A stretch of DNA of 64,000 nucleotides. Source: Chitinophaga eiseniae. Lineage in GTDB: Bacteria > Bacteroidota > Bacteroidia > Chitinophagales > Chitinophagaceae. Below, piece by piece: positions 35,417-43,507 of the stretch (the first letter of the stretch is position 1; every line of letters starts with the position of its first letter). The stretch spans positions 744,001 to 808,000 of the forward strand of contig NZ_JABAHZ010000001.1 in the NCBI RefSeq assembly GCF_012641265.1, read 5' to 3'. The notes beneath the pieces are model-generated. The model was given only the letters and a program-made list of their open reading frames with translations, searched no databases and was not told where the DNA came from. The translations under genes and the position numbers were made by a program.

Positions 35417-35995
35417 ATGAAAAAATCAATTGTAGGAATGCTCGCTTTAGCAACAATGGTCGTAGGAATGTCCGCATTTAAAAATGCCGGCGCCACCGCA
35501 GTGAAGTCCGCAGACAGCACCGCCACAATGGTGGATTCAATCGCTGGGGTAGATTCTCTGCGTAGTGTAGACTCCCTTGTTCGCTTAGATTCAATGAAAG
35601 TGTATGGAGTAGACTCTTTACAAAGTCTGCGTCTGGATTCACTGACTGGTGTTGACTCTTTACAACGCCTGGATTCCCTGAGCGGAAGGGATTCTTTACA
35701 ACGTATGGACTCGTTGCAAACTACTGATTCGCTGAAAAGTGTAGCTGTAGAAGGGGGTGCTATCACTGGTAAAATCAGCCCCGCAGATGGTGCTGCTGAA
35801 GTAGAAGCCGTAAATGGTGCAGATAAACTGAAAGGCGCCGTTTCCCAGGGTGCATTCACCATCCCTGCTGCTAAAGCTGGTACTTATACCATCACCATTT
35901 TTGGTAAAAGCCCTTACAAAAATGCCGTATTAAAAGATGTGAAGGTGGAAGAAGGTAAAGCTACCGACCTGGGCGAGATTAAGCTGGAACAATAG
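35417..35995 (+). CDS. Exported DSL hexapeptide-repeat protein with C-terminal beta-sandwich
   Basis: 192 aa. Signal peptide 1-27. Residues 33-105 contain twelve Asp-Ser steps, mostly [V/L/M]-D-S-L-x-x, with a spacing of six residues (46, 52, 58; 74, 80, 86, 92, 98, 104) broken by one seven-residue and two eight-residue steps. The DNA shows related repeats (GACTCTTTACAA recurs), so recent expansion by 18-bp units is likely. Residues about 113-190 resemble a carboxypeptidase-regulatory/transthyretin-like domain (GAFTIPAAKAGTYTITIFG). No family is recognised. Placed between two signalling loci; a strong terminator follows. Confidence 0.78.
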   Translation: MKKSIVGMLALATMVVGMSAFKNAGATAVKSADSTATMVDSIAGVDSLRSVDSLVRLDSMKVYGVDSLQSLRLDSLTGVDSLQRLDSLSGRDSLQRMDSLQTTDSLKSVAVEGGAITGKISPADGAAEVEAVNGADKLKGAVSQGAFTIPAAKAGTYTITIFGKSPYKNAVLKDVKVEEGKATDLGEIKLEQ

Positions 35996-36070
35996 TAGTT
36001 TTCTTATAATGAAATAGCAACCAACAACACAAGATCATCCACAATGGAAGCCCCATTTTGGTTTGATGCA

Positions 36071-36098
36071 GGGGGACCTTCACCGGTCCCTCTTTTTT
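36071..36098 (+). terminator. Terminator after the DSL-repeat gene
   Basis: Stem GGGACC / GGTCCC with flanking G and T, then TCTTTTTTGTTTTTT. Confidence 0.85.
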
Positions 36099-36152
36099 GT
36101 TTTTTCAGCAGGAGAACCATAAAAGATGCTGCCTGTTTTTTTTAAAATGACG

Positions 36153-36185
36153 AGCCGACCGGGTTTATAGCCCGTCGGCTTTTTC
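36153..36185 (+). terminator. Second terminator before DUF486 gene
   Basis: AGCCGACCGGG / CCCGTCGGCT (one bulge) followed by TTTTTC. A third weaker one (CAGCA/TGCTG plus T8) lies between the two. Confidence 0.75.
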
Positions 36186-36235
36186 ATAAATACGCTGTAA
36201 ATTGCGTCCAATCTTTAAAAATTCAATTACAGCGC

Positions 36236-36565
36236 ATGCGCACCATTCTTCTACTCACCGTTTCCAATACCTTTATGACCGTTGCCTGGTATGGGCATCT
36301 CAAACACCAGGATGTAGCCCTCTGGAAGGTAATCCTTATCAGCTGGGGCATCGCCTTCTTTGAATACTGCTTTATGGTGCCGGCCAACCGATATGGCGCC
36401 CAGGAAGGGTTCAGTGGCTTTCAGCTAAAAACCATCCAGGAAGTCATTACGCTCACTGTGTTCAGCATTTTCGCCGTTACTTTCCTGAAAGAACCGCTTC
36501 GCTGGAATTACCTGGTGTCGTTTGTTTTCCTTATCGGCGCCGTATATTTCATGTTTAAGAAATGA
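36236..36565 (+). CDS. DUF486 / DMT-superfamily small membrane protein
   Basis: 109 aa with four membrane helices. Family landmarks TFMTVAWYGHLK, FFEYCFMVPANRYG and the C-terminal FLKEPLRWNYLVSFVFLIGAVYF. COG3169 proteins are small drug/metabolite transporter-like; substrate unknown. Isolated between terminators and the next sigma gene. Confidence 0.9.
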   Translation: MRTILLLTVSNTFMTVAWYGHLKHQDVALWKVILISWGIAFFEYCFMVPANRYGAQEGFSGFQLKTIQEVITLTVFSIFAVTFLKEPLRWNYLVSFVFLIGAVYFMFKK

Positions 36566-36687
36566 CCCGGAAAAGAAATATATTAACAATATAATGTATT
36601 ATATAAAAAAAGATATAATCCAATGTTAAATTAAAAATTAATCTGTATTATCTTTAGGGATTCACTTTTCAACCAAAAAACATTGCA

Positions 36688-37254
36688 TTGAGGGAAGACG
36701 CTAATATACAGTTACTGGCGGAACGGGTGGCATCACTGGGAGATGAGCAGGCATACAAGGCATTATTCAGGTTGTTTTATAAACCATTGAGCCAGTTTGC
36801 CTATTCTATCATCAAATCCTGGGAATCGGCCGAGGAAATAGCGTCTGATGTTTTTGTGAATGTATGGAAACACCGGGAACGACTACTACAGGTCGATAAT
36901 CTGAGAGTATATCTTTATGTATCTGCCAAAAACATAGCCCTCAACTACCTCAATAAGGCGGCACGTACCCAGCATTTCAGCCTGGATGAATTGGCGGTCG
37001 ATTTTACAGTAAGTTATGCCACCCCGGAACAGATCTTCATCTCCGGGGAAATGGTAAAAAGGATCGAGGCCGCCGTAAATGCCCTGCCCCCCAAACGGAA
37101 AATGATCTTTAAGCTCATCCGGGAAGATGGCCTGAAATACAAAGAGGTAGCCCAAATCCTCGATATTTCTGTCAATACCATTGACGTACACATGGCCCAG
37201 GCCCTCAAAAAAATCAGCGAGGTGATCAACCTCTCTTTTACCAGGACAAAATAA
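36688..37254 (+). CDS. ECF sigma factor, third set
   Basis: 188 aa, TTG start at 36688 (no in-frame ATG before region 2). Region 2 SAEEIASDVFVNVWKHRERL; region 4 YKEVAQILDISVNTIDVHMAQALKKI. Heads sigma-FecR-SusC-SusD. A near-consensus -7 box TATCTTTA is at about 36649-36656. Confidence 0.92.
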   Translation: MREDANIQLLAERVASLGDEQAYKALFRLFYKPLSQFAYSIIKSWESAEEIASDVFVNVWKHRERLLQVDNLRVYLYVSAKNIALNYLNKAARTQHFSLDELAVDFTVSYATPEQIFISGEMVKRIEAAVNALPPKRKMIFKLIREDGLKYKEVAQILDISVNTIDVHMAQALKKISEVINLSFTRTK

Positions 37255-37337
37255 TTTAAAATTTTTTTTTTAGTCGGAGTAGTAGATTGGGAATATTTAC
37301 TTGTCCTTCTATATAATCATGCTTTTGTATCATACAC

Positions 37338-38399
37338 ATGGAACAGGAAAGAATATGGCTTTTGATGGGAAGAAAGGTATCGGGCGAAGCCACGATGGGG
37401 GAGCTGCGTGAGCTGGAAGAGCTGATGCAGAAAGACCCCGATATGAGATACAAGCTGTCTGTATTAAGTAACTGGCCTCCGGCAGGCAACGATAATGCCT
37501 GGGAACAAAAAACAGAAAGTGCCCTCGAAAAGCACCTGTTAAGAATGGAGGCGGAATTCCCCATGGAAGAACTGCCCGTGAAAAGAACAGGCCGGAACAT
37601 CCGCAAGCTCACCGCCATACTATCGGTACTGGTACTGATGCTGGGATCTTATTGCGTATATCTGCTTATGAGAAATACCCCTTTAATGGGGAACAAAGCC
37701 AGTGTCGCAGCCATCTTCACAAGAGATGGCTCGCGCTCTCGGGCACAATTGCCCGACGGGACGGAAGTCTGGCTCAATGGCGGCAGCCGTTTAACCTATC
37801 ATCCTGATATGAACAACCTGGATAGCCGGGAGGTAACACTGGAAGGCGAAGCCTTTTTTGATGTAGCAAAAAATGCAGCGAAACCCTTCTCCATCCATAC
37901 CACCAAAATGAATATCCAGGTATTGGGGACTTCCTTTAACGTGAAAGCCTATACGCAGGATGAAACCACTGAAGCTACACTGATTACCGGCGCCGTGGAA
38001 GTAACCCTCAATGATGGAGTAGAACGTACCATCAGGTTGTTGCCCAATCAGAAAATCGTTTTACAACACAACAATGAATTCGCATCGTCCAAACCAGCAG
38101 GACAGGTAGATGGATACCGGGTAGAAAATATCCGCTATAATCAGCAGGATAGCCTCGTGGCAGAAACTGCCTGGTACAATAATTACCTGGTATTTGACAA
38201 TGACAGCTTTGAAGATATTGCGCGTAAAATGGAGCGTTGGTATGGTATCAAAATACATCTCAACGGAGAAAAACTGAAACAATACCGCTTTACCGCCACG
38301 TTTAAAAATGAATCGTTTCCGGAAGTACTGGAAGCGCTGAAGGTTACAACATCATTTCGCTTCCGGATCACCGGCAACGAAATATTTATTACCCAATAG
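37338..38399 (+). CDS. FecR family anti-sigma factor (DUF4974), third set
   Basis: 353 aa. Membrane helix at about 91-110 (LTAILSVLVLMLGSYCVYLL); FecR domain with TLEGEAFFDVAKNAAKPF; C-terminal DUF4974 with FDNDSFEDIARKMERWYG and FTATFKNESFPEVLEAL. Lies 83 nt after its sigma and 125 nt before SusC. Confidence 0.93.
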   Translation: MEQERIWLLMGRKVSGEATMGELRELEELMQKDPDMRYKLSVLSNWPPAGNDNAWEQKTESALEKHLLRMEAEFPMEELPVKRTGRNIRKLTAILSVLVLMLGSYCVYLLMRNTPLMGNKASVAAIFTRDGSRSRAQLPDGTEVWLNGGSRLTYHPDMNNLDSREVTLEGEAFFDVAKNAAKPFSIHTTKMNIQVLGTSFNVKAYTQDETTEATLITGAVEVTLNDGVERTIRLLPNQKIVLQHNNEFASSKPAGQVDGYRVENIRYNQQDSLVAETAWYNNYLVFDNDSFEDIARKMERWYGIKIHLNGEKLKQYRFTATFKNESFPEVLEALKVTTSFRFRITGNEIFITQ

Positions 38400-38524
38400 G
38401 GGTTGGAAGAAAACAGAAATCGATACCTCTCATATAAAAAGGGTAAATGCTGCTAACATTTACCCCCTTGTTGAGATCAAACGGCAGTTAGCTTCACTTG
38501 GCAATGTAGTGCTGTCGTAGTTTT

Positions 38525-41500
38525 ATGACCTTTTACAACCTAAATGTATGGAAAAAATTCATACATTATGCAATCCTTTTGCGTATAAAAACATTGGGAA
38601 AAGTTGTATTGATAATGAAACTGGTGTCCTTTATTATTCTTATTACCTGTTTGCAAATAGCAGGAAATGCTTACGGTCAGCAAGACCGGCGCATTTCCGT
38701 AAAAGCAGATTCATTGCCATTGACCCGGTTGCTGAAGCTGATTGAAAAGAAAAGCGGCTACCGCTTTGTATATCGCAACGATCAGCTGCCAGCTAACAGC
38801 AAAGTATCAGTGGACATGGAGAATGCATGGACAGAAGATGTGTTGCGGAAGATACTGAAGAACACTGGCCTGACTTTTAAGCAACTTTCTGCTAACCTGG
38901 TTGCCATTGCTCCAGAGGAGAAAGCCAGTACCGGACTAAGTATCAGTGGCGTGGTCACAGATGTTTACGGACATCCGTTGCCCGGTGTAAGTATTCGGAT
39001 TGCAGGCGCCAATAAAGGAACAACGACCGGCGAAAAAGGACAGTTCAAGATGGAGGCGCCGCCCACAGCAGTATTGATCTGTTCTTTCATCGGTTATGAA
39101 GAGCAGAAAGTGCCGGTCAATAATACCGCCCACTTTAACATCACGCTGAAAGACGATGCCAGAGGATTGAATGAAGTAGTGGTGGTAGCCTATGGCGTGC
39201 AAACAAAAAGTTCTTTGACAGGATCAGCTACTATGGTCAACGCCTCTTTGTATGATAAGGCGCCCCGTAGCAGCTTCCAGGAAAGCTTACAAGGCAATGT
39301 ACCCGGTTTACAATCTACCAACGGCTCCGGTCAACCCGGCTCCGTACCCAGCGTTTATATCCGCGGCATCGGTTCTATCACCGCCGGCAGCTCCCCGCTA
39401 TATGTGGTGGACGGTGTACCAGTGGTGACCGACAATCTCACGGATTATAACGTAAATACCCTTGCGGGAATCAACAGTGCTGATATCGCCTCGATTTCCG
39501 TTTTAAAGGATGCCGCCGCTGCCTCGATCTATGGCTCCAGGGCCGCCAACGGCGTAATTCTTATTACGACCAAAACCGGTACCCAGGGCCGTACCCGGCT
39601 CAATGCTTCGGTACAAACCGGAAGCAACCAGCTCACCATTCCCCGCGCTAACTATCCACTCAGTACCAAAGAAATGATGGAACTGCTACGCGAAGGATGG
39701 GTTCATAAGGCAGACGGTACCGGCGAAGCCGGATTTCAGCAGGAACTCCGCGCCAGGGGAGTCGATACCACAGTAAATACCAACTGGATCGATGTCCTCA
39801 CCCGCCATGGTAACTACACACAGGCTAATTTATCTGCCGCCGGCGGAAGTAATAAAACTAAATTTTATGTGTCCGGCGGCCTGTACGACTCTAAATCCGC
39901 CCTCAAAGGAGTAGATTATAAACGCATGACCAGCAGGATCAACCTGAGCAATCAGGCCACCAGCCGCCTGTCATTCGACGTAAATCTCTCCCTGGCCTAC
40001 CAGCGCGCCAACGCAGTAGGAGATGTGGGACTCATGGCCAACCCAGTGCGCGCACTCGTGCGCTTACAGCCCTGGCTGAAGGTTTACAACAACGACGGCA
40101 GCTATGATTTCAGCTATAATAATACCTTTAATCCTGTAGCGGTACTTAACGGCAACAGCCGCACCGGTACTACCTATGGCCTCCTCGGAGGAGCTGCCGC
40201 TAAATACGCCTTTACCAACTACCTTTCCTTCGAAACCAAAATCAGCCTCGATCTGAACTATGCCCGCAGCAACCTGTTCTTATCGCCCGGCTTTGGCGAC
40301 GGAAGAAATACGAATGGTTGGATATCGGTCAACAACAATCTCTGGAACAACTGGGTATCTACAAATATCCTGCGCTTTAACCAGCGCTGGGGATATCATG
40401 GTATCAACACTTTTATAGGATACGAAGCACAAAAAACAACCAACAGCGGCAATACCACACAGGCATCTAACCTGCTGCCCAACCTGCAGCTGCTGGCAGA
40501 TGCTTCCAAACCTGAATCAGTGACCTCGGTATCCAGCGCCAACTCATTAACCGGACTGTTTTTGAACAACAGTTATGACTACAAACAAAAATATTATCTC
40601 TCGGCTTCCATCAGGAGAGACGCCTCTTCCCGATTTGGCAGCCGTAAAAGAAGTGCCGCCTTCTGGTCGATGGGAACCGCCTGGAATATCTACCGCGAAC
40701 CATTCCTCCAGCAGGTAACCGGCATCAATGAATTGAAATTAAGAGCTAGCTACGGCAGCAACGGAAACCAGGCTATTGATAATTATGCCTCATTGTCGCT
40801 GTACAGTCCGGGAAATGATTACGATGGAAAGCCGGGGTATGTGCTGACACAATACCCCAATCCTTTCCTCACCTGGGAACAGAACAAACCGTTTAACGTG
40901 GGACTCGATTTTGCGGTACTAAACAACAGGTTATCCGGTACGGTGGAATACTATAACAGAACCACCTCCCGGCTGCTGCTCAATGTACCGGTATCATCGG
41001 CAAATGGTATCACCACCATTTTCAGGAATAACGGAGAGATGAAAAATAAGGGCATAGAAATATCCCTTTCCTCCCGCAATATCATTGCCACCAATGAAAA
41101 TGACTTCTCGTGGCGTACAGATGCTAATTTCTCTACGCTGACAAATACGATTACAAAACTGGACAATCCCATCACCAGCCTGATCTACAGGAGAGAGCTG
41201 GGCACCGATTTTTACCAGTTCTACCTGGCCGGATTTGCCGGCGCCGATCCACAAACAGGAGAGGCCCTTTGGTATAAAGATGCTACGAAAACTACTACCA
41301 CCAAGGTTTACGGCGAAGCGCAACGTTTTAACCAGGGCAGTGCGCTCCCTAAATTTTATGGCGGTATCAGTAATTATTTCAGGTATAAAGGATTTGAGCT
41401 GAACTTTCAGTTCTTCTTTAACTGGGGCAACAAGGTATACGACAACTGGGGCGCCTTCACGGAATCCGACGGCAGCGGCGGATTTGGAAGCAGCGCAAAG

Positions 41501-41857
41501 ATGTCGCGACTCACTTACGAAAACCGCTGGCAACATCCCGGTGATATCACCAGCGTACCGAAAGTCGTGTTCGGCAACACCCAGTCGGGCCTGAGCAATC
41601 AACTCTCTTCCAGGTTCTTGTACGATGGCAGCTTTATCCGGTTGAGAGATGTAATGCTGGCCTATGCGCTGCCCGCTACCTGGCTGAAAAAAGCCAATAT
41701 CGGGGAAGTGAAAATTTATGTGCGCGGCAACAACTTATGGACATACGTAAAAGATAAACGGCTCACGATGGACCCGGAAGTACCGGTAACAGGGGATTAC
41801 GATCAACGCCCGCCGGTATTTAAAACGTTTTTGGTAGGTATGGATGTAAATTTTTAA
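38525..41857 (+). CDS. SusC/RagA family TonB-linked outer-membrane protein
   Basis: 1110 aa. Long N-terminal cytoplasmic-side segment then signal helix (about 30-50), STN domain (ISVKADSLPLTRLLKLIE, about 55-125), carboxypeptidase-like domain (about 135-210), plug with VYIRGIGSITAGSSP, YVVDGVPVV and SVLKDAAAASIYGSRAANG, beta-barrel, C-terminal VGMDVNF. Outer-membrane importer for a glycan or peptide fragment, forming a lidded complex with the SusD encoded 7 nt downstream. Confidence 0.95.
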   Translation: MTFYNLNVWKKFIHYAILLRIKTLGKVVLIMKLVSFIILITCLQIAGNAYGQQDRRISVKADSLPLTRLLKLIEKKSGYRFVYRNDQLPANSKVSVDMENAWTEDVLRKILKNTGLTFKQLSANLVAIAPEEKASTGLSISGVVTDVYGHPLPGVSIRIAGANKGTTTGEKGQFKMEAPPTAVLICSFIGYEEQKVPVNNTAHFNITLKDDARGLNEVVVVAYGVQTKSSLTGSATMVNASLYDKAPRSSFQESLQGNVPGLQSTNGSGQPGSVPSVYIRGIGSITAGSSPLYVVDGVPVVTDNLTDYNVNTLAGINSADIASISVLKDAAAASIYGSRAANGVILITTKTGTQGRTRLNASVQTGSNQLTIPRANYPLSTKEMMELLREGWVHKADGTGEAGFQQELRARGVDTTVNTNWIDVLTRHGNYTQANLSAAGGSNKTKFYVSGGLYDSKSALKGVDYKRMTSRINLSNQATSRLSFDVNLSLAYQRANAVGDVGLMANPVRALVRLQPWLKVYNNDGSYDFSYNNTFNPVAVLNGNSRTGTTYGLLGGAAAKYAFTNYLSFETKISLDLNYARSNLFLSPGFGDGRNTNGWISVNNNLWNNWVSTNILRFNQRWGYHGINTFIGYEAQKTTNSGNTTQASNLLPNLQLLADASKPESVTSVSSANSLTGLFLNNSYDYKQKYYLSASIRRDASSRFGSRKRSAAFWSMGTAWNIYREPFLQQVTGINELKLRASYGSNGNQAIDNYASLSLYSPGNDYDGKPGYVLTQYPNPFLTWEQNKPFNVGLDFAVLNNRLSGTVEYYNRTTSRLLLNVPVSSANGITTIFRNNGEMKNKGIEISLSSRNIIATNENDFSWRTDANFSTLTNTITKLDNPITSLIYRRELGTDFYQFYLAGFAGADPQTGEALWYKDATKTTTTKVYGEAQRFNQGSALPKFYGGISNYFRYKGFELNFQFFFNWGNKVYDNWGAFTESDGSGGFGSSAKMSRLTYENRWQHPGDITSVPKVVFGNTQSGLSNQLSSRFLYDGSFIRLRDVMLAYALPATWLKKANIGEVKIYVRGNNLWTYVKDKRLTMDPEVPVTGDYDQRPPVFKTFLVGMDVNF

Positions 41858-41864
41858 GGAAGCC

Positions 41865-43310
41865 ATGCAAAAGAGATACTCATTCAGCATCATCATCATA
41901 GTGGCAGGCTTGCTGGGAGCCTGTAGCAGGGACTTCCTTGAGTTGAAACCAGACCAGTCGGCCGAAACCGGTAAAACCATCAGAGACCTGCCGGGATTAC
42001 AAGCTGCCGTCAGCGGTGTATACTCCCTCTTGCAGGACGCTAACTATTACGGCCGTACGATGCCTTTGCTGCCCGATTTGCGGGCGGACAACGCGTTTAT
42101 CAGCGTGATCAACTCTAACCGCTATCGTAACCATGACCAGTATATTGTTACTGCCAACGATGTATCCGTTACCGATACCTGGAATAAGTTATACAGCGTA
42201 GTGGCCAACGCCAATATGGTGATCATGAAAGGCCCGTCAATAACCCTGTTGCCTGCTGCAACAGACACGATTTCAGCCAGGGCGATGATAGCAGAGGCTT
42301 ATGGCGTGAGAGGCCTGGTATTTTTTGATATCGCACGCCTGTACGCGCAACCTTATAATTATACACCCACCGGTACAAATATGGGAATACCCATTGTAAC
42401 GGTAACGAATATAGATTCGGTACAGTCGCCTTCCCGTGGCAACATCAGGGATACCTACACACAGGTGATCAGCGACTTTACCACCGCCATCCGCCGATTC
42501 GAAGAAAGCGGGAGCACGGCCTTTTCATCCGGACATTTGAATGTGTATGCCGCAAAGGCACTGCTGGCAAGGGTATTATTGTATAAAGAAGATTGGGCTG
42601 GAGCGGCAGCTTACGCCAGCGATGTTATCAACGCCCATAAATACCAGCTGCTGGCCACCGACAAACTGGTGAGCGATTTTAAAAATACCGGCAACGGTGA
42701 AACGATCTTTGAAGTAATCAATACCCCGGTTGATAACCAGGGAACGGACGGATTGGCCTACATCTTCAGCCAGGATGGCTACGGAGATGTGCTGGCAACA
42801 AACGATATATATAACATTTATACCAGCACGGATGTACGGCGCAATTTTTTAAAGAAGGGTAAACGCGCTGGTAGTGGAGGAGAGAACCCGGCCAACATCA
42901 TTACGAAATACAATGATGTAACTACTTTCTCCGAAAGTATTAAGGTGATGCGGCTGGCGGAATTATACCTGATCCGTGCGGAAGCATTAGCCCACCTTGG
43001 AAGAACAACGGAAGCACTGGCTGATCTGAACATGGTGGTGCAGCGCGCAGATCCGGCCGCGGCGCCGGTAACTGTTACCGGCCCTGCATTGCTGGAAGCG
43101 ATCCTGCTGGAAAGACGAAAAGAACTGGCGTTTGAAGGACACCGCCTGTTCGACTTAAACAGAACAAAACATTCATTCACCAAATACCTGGCGGGTGATA
43201 AAACGATACCAGTGGCCTGGCCCAGTACCAAAGTAATACTGCCCATCCCACAGAGAGAACTGGATGCTAACCCCAACATACGCAACCAGCAGAACGAAGG
43301 ATACAATTAA
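41865..43310 (+). CDS. SusD/RagB family outer-membrane lipoprotein
   Basis: 481 aa. Lipobox GLLGACSR. SusD hallmarks: AEAYGVRGLVFFDIARLYAQPY in the first helical repeat region and RLAELYLIRAEALAHLG near residue 365, with the ending RKELAFEGHRLFDLNR. Binds substrate at the surface and closes over SusC. The substrate is unknown; the downstream deacetylase hints at an N-acetylated or acylated ligand (inference). Confidence 0.95.
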   Translation: MQKRYSFSIIIIVAGLLGACSRDFLELKPDQSAETGKTIRDLPGLQAAVSGVYSLLQDANYYGRTMPLLPDLRADNAFISVINSNRYRNHDQYIVTANDVSVTDTWNKLYSVVANANMVIMKGPSITLLPAATDTISARAMIAEAYGVRGLVFFDIARLYAQPYNYTPTGTNMGIPIVTVTNIDSVQSPSRGNIRDTYTQVISDFTTAIRRFEESGSTAFSSGHLNVYAAKALLARVLLYKEDWAGAAAYASDVINAHKYQLLATDKLVSDFKNTGNGETIFEVINTPVDNQGTDGLAYIFSQDGYGDVLATNDIYNIYTSTDVRRNFLKKGKRAGSGGENPANIITKYNDVTTFSESIKVMRLAELYLIRAEALAHLGRTTEALADLNMVVQRADPAAAPVTVTGPALLEAILLERRKELAFEGHRLFDLNRTKHSFTKYLAGDKTIPVAWPSTKVILPIPQRELDANPNIRNQQNEGYN

Positions 43311-43383
43311 ATCTAAACCGCCTTTGTTAATAATTGGTTTTTGCTTACAAGCTGGTTGGTTATTTGCTTATGAAGAAAAGAAG

Positions 43384-43417
43384 TCCCCTCGCCAAAAGCG
43401 GGGGGATTTTTGTTTTT
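43384..43417 (+). terminator. Terminator after SusD
   Basis: TCCCCTCGC / GCGGGGGGA stem, then TTTTTGTTTTTA. Confidence 0.88.
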
Positions 43418-43472
43418 ATAGCCCTATTCCGCCATTCAACCAATTTCTCTTCAACTCCCACTAATTAATTAT

Positions 43473-43480
43473 TACTTTTG
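43473..43480 (+). promoter_or_regulatory. -7 box (TACTTTTG) for PIG-L gene
   Basis: Perfect TAnnTTTG; it includes the TTG at 43478 that the long frame would use as start, supporting ATG 43508 instead. Confidence 0.55.
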
Positions 43481-43507
43481 ACAATCTGTAAATTCACGTA
43501 TCGCCAA

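Noticed and set aside
35510..35735. Possible CRISPR or tandem DNA satellite
   Set aside because: The repeats keep a reading frame and encode DSL hexapeptides, with no spacers.
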